Below, piece after piece: positions 32,592 to 34,872 of a stretch of 34,872 nucleotides of DNA. The number at the start of each line of letters is the position of its first letter. Position 1 is the first letter of the stretch. Where the stretch lies: contig CALFWB010000032.1 in the NCBI GenBank assembly GCA_937928795.1, positions 1-34,872 on the forward strand, given 5' to 3'. Under the pieces are notes generated by a model. The model saw only the letters and a program-made list of their open reading frames with translations, did not search any database and was not told the DNA's origin. Made by a program: the position numbers and the translations under genes. Origin of the DNA: an uncultured Anaerolineales bacterium. GTDB taxonomy: Bacteria > Chloroflexota > Anaerolineae > Anaerolineales > UBA4823.

Positions 32592-34555
32592 GCTTTTTCC
32601 TCCTCCAACTGCGTTGGCTGCTGGTGATCGGTGGTACCGAGTTTGATTTTTACCCGAGGGGCGCCAAGGGCAAGGCCAAGTTCACGAATGGCAGTTTGCA
32701 GGGTTTCTTCCACAGTAGCAGCGCGTTGAATTTGCTGACCGATGGTGATGACCGTCGCTTCCAAATCAGCCTGCGTTTTCGACTGCTCATAAGTGCGTGC
32801 GTTTTGCAGCGAGATAGCGATCTGGCTGGCGAGCGCCTGCAACAGGACGAGGTCGTTCTCGCTCAGTCCGTTGACTACGTTTTGTTGCACATCCAACACG
32901 CCCAGCACCTGATCGCCAATTGCGATCGGCACCGCAGCCTCGGATTTGGTCTCGGGCAACAGGGGGTTGGGCAACCAGCCGATGGCTTGCGAAACATCCG
33001 CAGCTAGCACCGGCTGGTTGGTCTCGGCTGCCCGTCCAACCAAGCCGCGCCCTTTCGGGATGCTGTGACCAGCCGCAAGCATCGCTGCACCTGCCGCACC
33101 GGTACCGCCCGCCATGATCAGGTTTTCGTTTTGCTCATCGAAGAAGTAAATGTGCGCATGGTAGTAGCCGAAGGCTGCCTGCACCTGTTCCACCACGTCT
33201 ATAGCTAGTTGGCGTGGGGTAGTAACCACAGAGAGACGGCGGCTGACCTCCAGTAAGGTTTCGAGCGCCTTAGTGCGTTCCGCAACGCGCTGCTCAAGGG
33301 TGTCAAACAAATTTCTTAATTCGGCTGTCATTTGATTGAGGGAGTTGGCTAGGTCTTCCAGTTCGTCGTTCGTTCGGATCTGAATTGGGCTTAGTGCTTG
33401 ATCCGATCCCAGTCCTTCCCGTAAGAAGTTGATTGCATATAGGCTGAGTGCCTGCAGCGGACGTGTAATTGTCTGTGTAAATAAAACTAATATAGCAGCA
33501 GATACAATCGTTACCAGCACGGCAAAGCCGATCAGGGTATTTCTCAACTGGGTCACCGGTTGAAATAACTCTGTCTGTGGATAAGCCAAGGCAAGCGACC
33601 AGCCGGTATCTAGCCCAATGGGTTGATAGGCAACAAAGACCACTTGTCCATTGGGATCGATTGCACGGGCAAAGCCCGTCTCGCCCTTTGTCATTGCGTT
33701 AATCAGATTAGCCCAACTGTTATCTTGTGCTTGGGCTTTGCTGACCAGCAGCGAGTCCACCATAATCTGATAATTCCCGCCCTGCTCGCCAATCCCCAAG
33801 ACAACACCCTCGCTGTCTATTAAGAAGGCGTACCCTTGCTTTCCGACCACAATCTGACGCACAATTTCCTGCGTCTGTGAAAATGCAATGTCCGCTGTTG
33901 CTACGCCCTTGAAGTTGCCAGCCCGGTCGAAAAACGGCACGCTCCAGGTGACCATCCAGATTTCGCCCCCGCCCTCATCAAAGTAGGCCGGCGAGAGAAC
34001 GGGTTTACGTTCCCTTTTAGGAAGGGTGTACCAATCCCATTGGAAGTAGTTGTAGTCTGGGGTGCCCAATTGGGTGAACCTCAGTGTGCCATCTGGATCA
34101 CGGCTATAATAGGGCGCCCAATAAAACAGGTTTGTCCGAAAGCGATAGGGTTCATAGGCAATGGTCGAGCCGTAAACCTGCTCGTTATTGGCTAGTGTAG
34201 ATTTAATCAGGTTCAGAAGATCGTCTTGATTGAAATCTACGCTACCCGCTATGGCTGCCAAATCCACCGCCATACTGCGCGTCCAGATCAGGTACGAGCG
34301 GATATATTCAGCCTGAGATGCAACTTGCGTGGAAAGAGTTTTTTCCAGTTCATCGGTCAGTGCAGACTGAGATGCCTGAACGCTCAGGAAGGTGGAAACC
34401 AAAGACGCCAGCACCAGCAAGGCGGTAACGATAAGCGGCAACTTGACGGTCAGACTTAGGCGGCGGGCAAGGGGTGCAGTTCTTGCTTTTTCTTCTGGAT
34501 GGTTGCCAGGCAGATTCAGAAGGTGGTTTTCATTTGGAGGATAAGCATTTGTCAT
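32588..34555 (-). CDS. dCache-HAMP-GAF membrane sensor without a kinase domain
   Basis: The 655-residue protein has a membrane helix at 38-60, a large extracytoplasmic double-Cache domain (62-335), a second helix (340-361), HAMP (362-418), a coiled coil, GAF (445-588) and the conserved tail (596-641). The Cache pocket contains YNYFQWDWY and [10 protein letters not shown], then VATADIAF. This resembles Cache domains of RsbU-type phosphatases. The Arg-x-Trp-Tyr carboxylate-binding pattern of amino-acid-sensing dCache_1AA domains reads Trp-Asp-Trp-Tyr, so direct amino-acid binding is doubtful. It signals through HAMP to GAF but has no kinase, cyclase or methyl-accepting domain. Its start overlaps the upstream stop by ATGA. 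Confidence 0.92.
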   Translation of the reverse strand: MTNAYPPNENHLLNLPGNHPEEKARTAPLARRLSLTVKLPLIVTALLVLASLVSTFLSVQASQSALTDELEKTLSTQVASQAEYIRSYLIWTRSMAVDLAAIAGSVDFNQDDLLNLIKSTLANNEQVYGSTIAYEPYRFRTNLFYWAPYYSRDPDGTLRFTQLGTPDYNYFQWDWYTLPKRERKPVLSPAYFDEGGGEIWMVTWSVPFFDRAGNFKGVATADIAFSQTQEIVRQIVVGKQGYAFLIDSEGVVLGIGEQGGNYQIMVDSLLVSKAQAQDNSWANLINAMTKGETGFARAIDPNGQVVFVAYQPIGLDTGWSLALAYPQTELFQPVTQLRNTLIGFAVLVTIVSAAILVLFTQTITRPLQALSLYAINFLREGLGSDQALSPIQIRTNDELEDLANSLNQMTAELRNLFDTLEQRVAERTKALETLLEVSRRLSVVTTPRQLAIDVVEQVQAAFGYYHAHIYFFDEQNENLIMAGGTGAAGAAMLAAGHSIPKGRGLVGRAAETNQPVLAADVSQAIGWLPNPLLPETKSEAAVPIAIGDQVLGVLDVQQNVVNGLSENDLVLLQALASQIAISLQNARTYEQSKTQADLEATVITIGQQIQRAATVEETLQTAIRELGLALGAPRVKIKLGTTDHQQPTQLEEEKA

Positions 34556-34872
34556 GAGATCACTCCTCTCCCATCAGACGCTGGCTGAGCTTCTAAGGTC
34601 ACCAATGCAGGCTTCCTCCCTAAGGCGTGACCGAGTTCGCGCACGGCAATTTGTAGGGCTGATTCCACCGTGGTTGCGCTTTGGATGCGTTGGACGATCA
34701 GGTTGAGCAAGGCTTCACGCTCGGCACGGCGACGGGTGAGTTCTTCCGCGCGTTTCCGCTCGGTAATATCCTGAGCTGAGGCGACTAAGGCGATCGGGTT
34801 ACCCTGGTTATCCCGCAGGGTGCGGACGCTCATCCAGGTCAGGAAGGTTGAGCCGTCCTTGCGTTTATGCCC
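34552..34872 (-). CDS. PAS-domain sensor protein, C-terminal fragment (start beyond window)
   Basis: The frame stays open to the last base of the window. The 106 visible residues are the end of a PAS S-box domain ([28 protein letters not shown]), then the same C-terminal tail found in the other sensors ([20 protein letters not shown], then Leu-Gln-x-Ala-x-Arg-Glu-Leu-Gly). The protein ends about 13 residues after the tail. No output domain is present in the visible part. The upstream part may hold further PAS or GAF domains. The stop overlaps the next start (ATGA), so the operon extends beyond the right edge. Confidence 0.85.
   Translation of the reverse strand, partial: GHKRKDGSTFLTWMSVRTLRDNQGNPIALVASAQDITERKRAEELTRRRAEREALLNLIVQRIQSATTVESALQIAVRELGHALGRKPALVTLEAQPASDGRGVIS

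Noticed and set aside
33900-34130. Amino-acid-sensing dCache_1AA motif, tempting because the operon makes threonine
   Set aside because: The Arg needed to hold the ligand carboxylate in the R-x-W-Y pattern is replaced (W-D-W-Y). The region looks more like RsbU-type Cache domains.
27046-34555. Idea that the kinase-less sensors are frameshifted fragments of one pseudogene
   Set aside because: Each chain has its own start, coherent domain ends and a conserved tail, and the junctions are regular ATGA overlaps. Repeated sequencing errors or decay would not give this pattern, though read-level checking would settle it.
1-34872. CRISPR arrays, insertion sequences, prophage or attachment sites
   Set aside because: None were seen by eye: no short regularly spaced repeats, no transposase or integrase motifs, and no tRNA-end duplication beyond the tRNA cluster.

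Overview
The window looks like chromosomal DNA of a Chloroflexota bacterium, most likely class Anaerolineae. This is an inference from gene content, not from a marker-gene search. It rests on very large cytosolic kinases built from many GAF domains, a stand-alone Elp3 radical-SAM enzyme of the kind known from Dehalococcoides, zinc-ribbon threonine synthases, a paired M16 peptidase locus and a tiny basic one-helix membrane protein after uvrC. Base composition is balanced and uniform by eye. I saw no transposase, integrase, phage gene or CRISPR array.

Layout. 1-1635: 3' part of uvrC. 1760-1876: a 38-residue membrane peptide. 1890-6452 (-): a 1520-residue hybrid histidine kinase with six GAF domains. 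6656-8581 (-): formate-tetrahydrofolate ligase of the long, eukaryote-like type, with a clear terminator. 8773-11273 (-): elp3 and a ROK sugar kinase, translationally coupled. 11402-13186 (+): a YfcE-like phosphoesterase and a DUF4349-type lipoprotein. 13201-16192 (-): acpS behind an active/inactive pair of M16 peptidases. 16489-17853 (+): an adrenodoxin-reductase-like flavoprotein with a good promoter and a leader of about 180 nt. 17850-21484 (-): a five-gene operon of MBL-fold protein, 100-residue protein, mutY, M19 dipeptidase and a four-helix membrane protein. 21603-21858 (+): tRNA-Phe, tRNA-Gly and tRNA-Cys.

The most interesting part is 21945-34872 (-), one tightly packed signalling and metabolic operon that runs off the right edge. 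In transcription order it encodes a PAS-containing sensor protein (partial), a dCache-HAMP-GAF membrane sensor, a six-helix membrane GAF sensor, a 1175-residue PAS/GAF sensor, a soluble HisKA/HATPase kinase, a threonine-synthase-like PLP enzyme fused to a receiver domain, a stand-alone receiver protein, and a second threonine synthase. Successive genes overlap by ATGA or lie 0-30 nt apart. None of the visible sensor polypeptides has a kinase domain. The one kinase lies just upstream of the receiver-tagged enzyme. Four sensors end in the same tail of about 45 residues, and three proteins share a degenerate GAF-like module.

My interpretation is a split-sensor phosphorelay in which several sensors feed one kinase that phosphorylates a receiver joined directly to an amino-acid biosynthetic enzyme. 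The domains and gene order are seen in the sequence. The regulatory wiring is inference.
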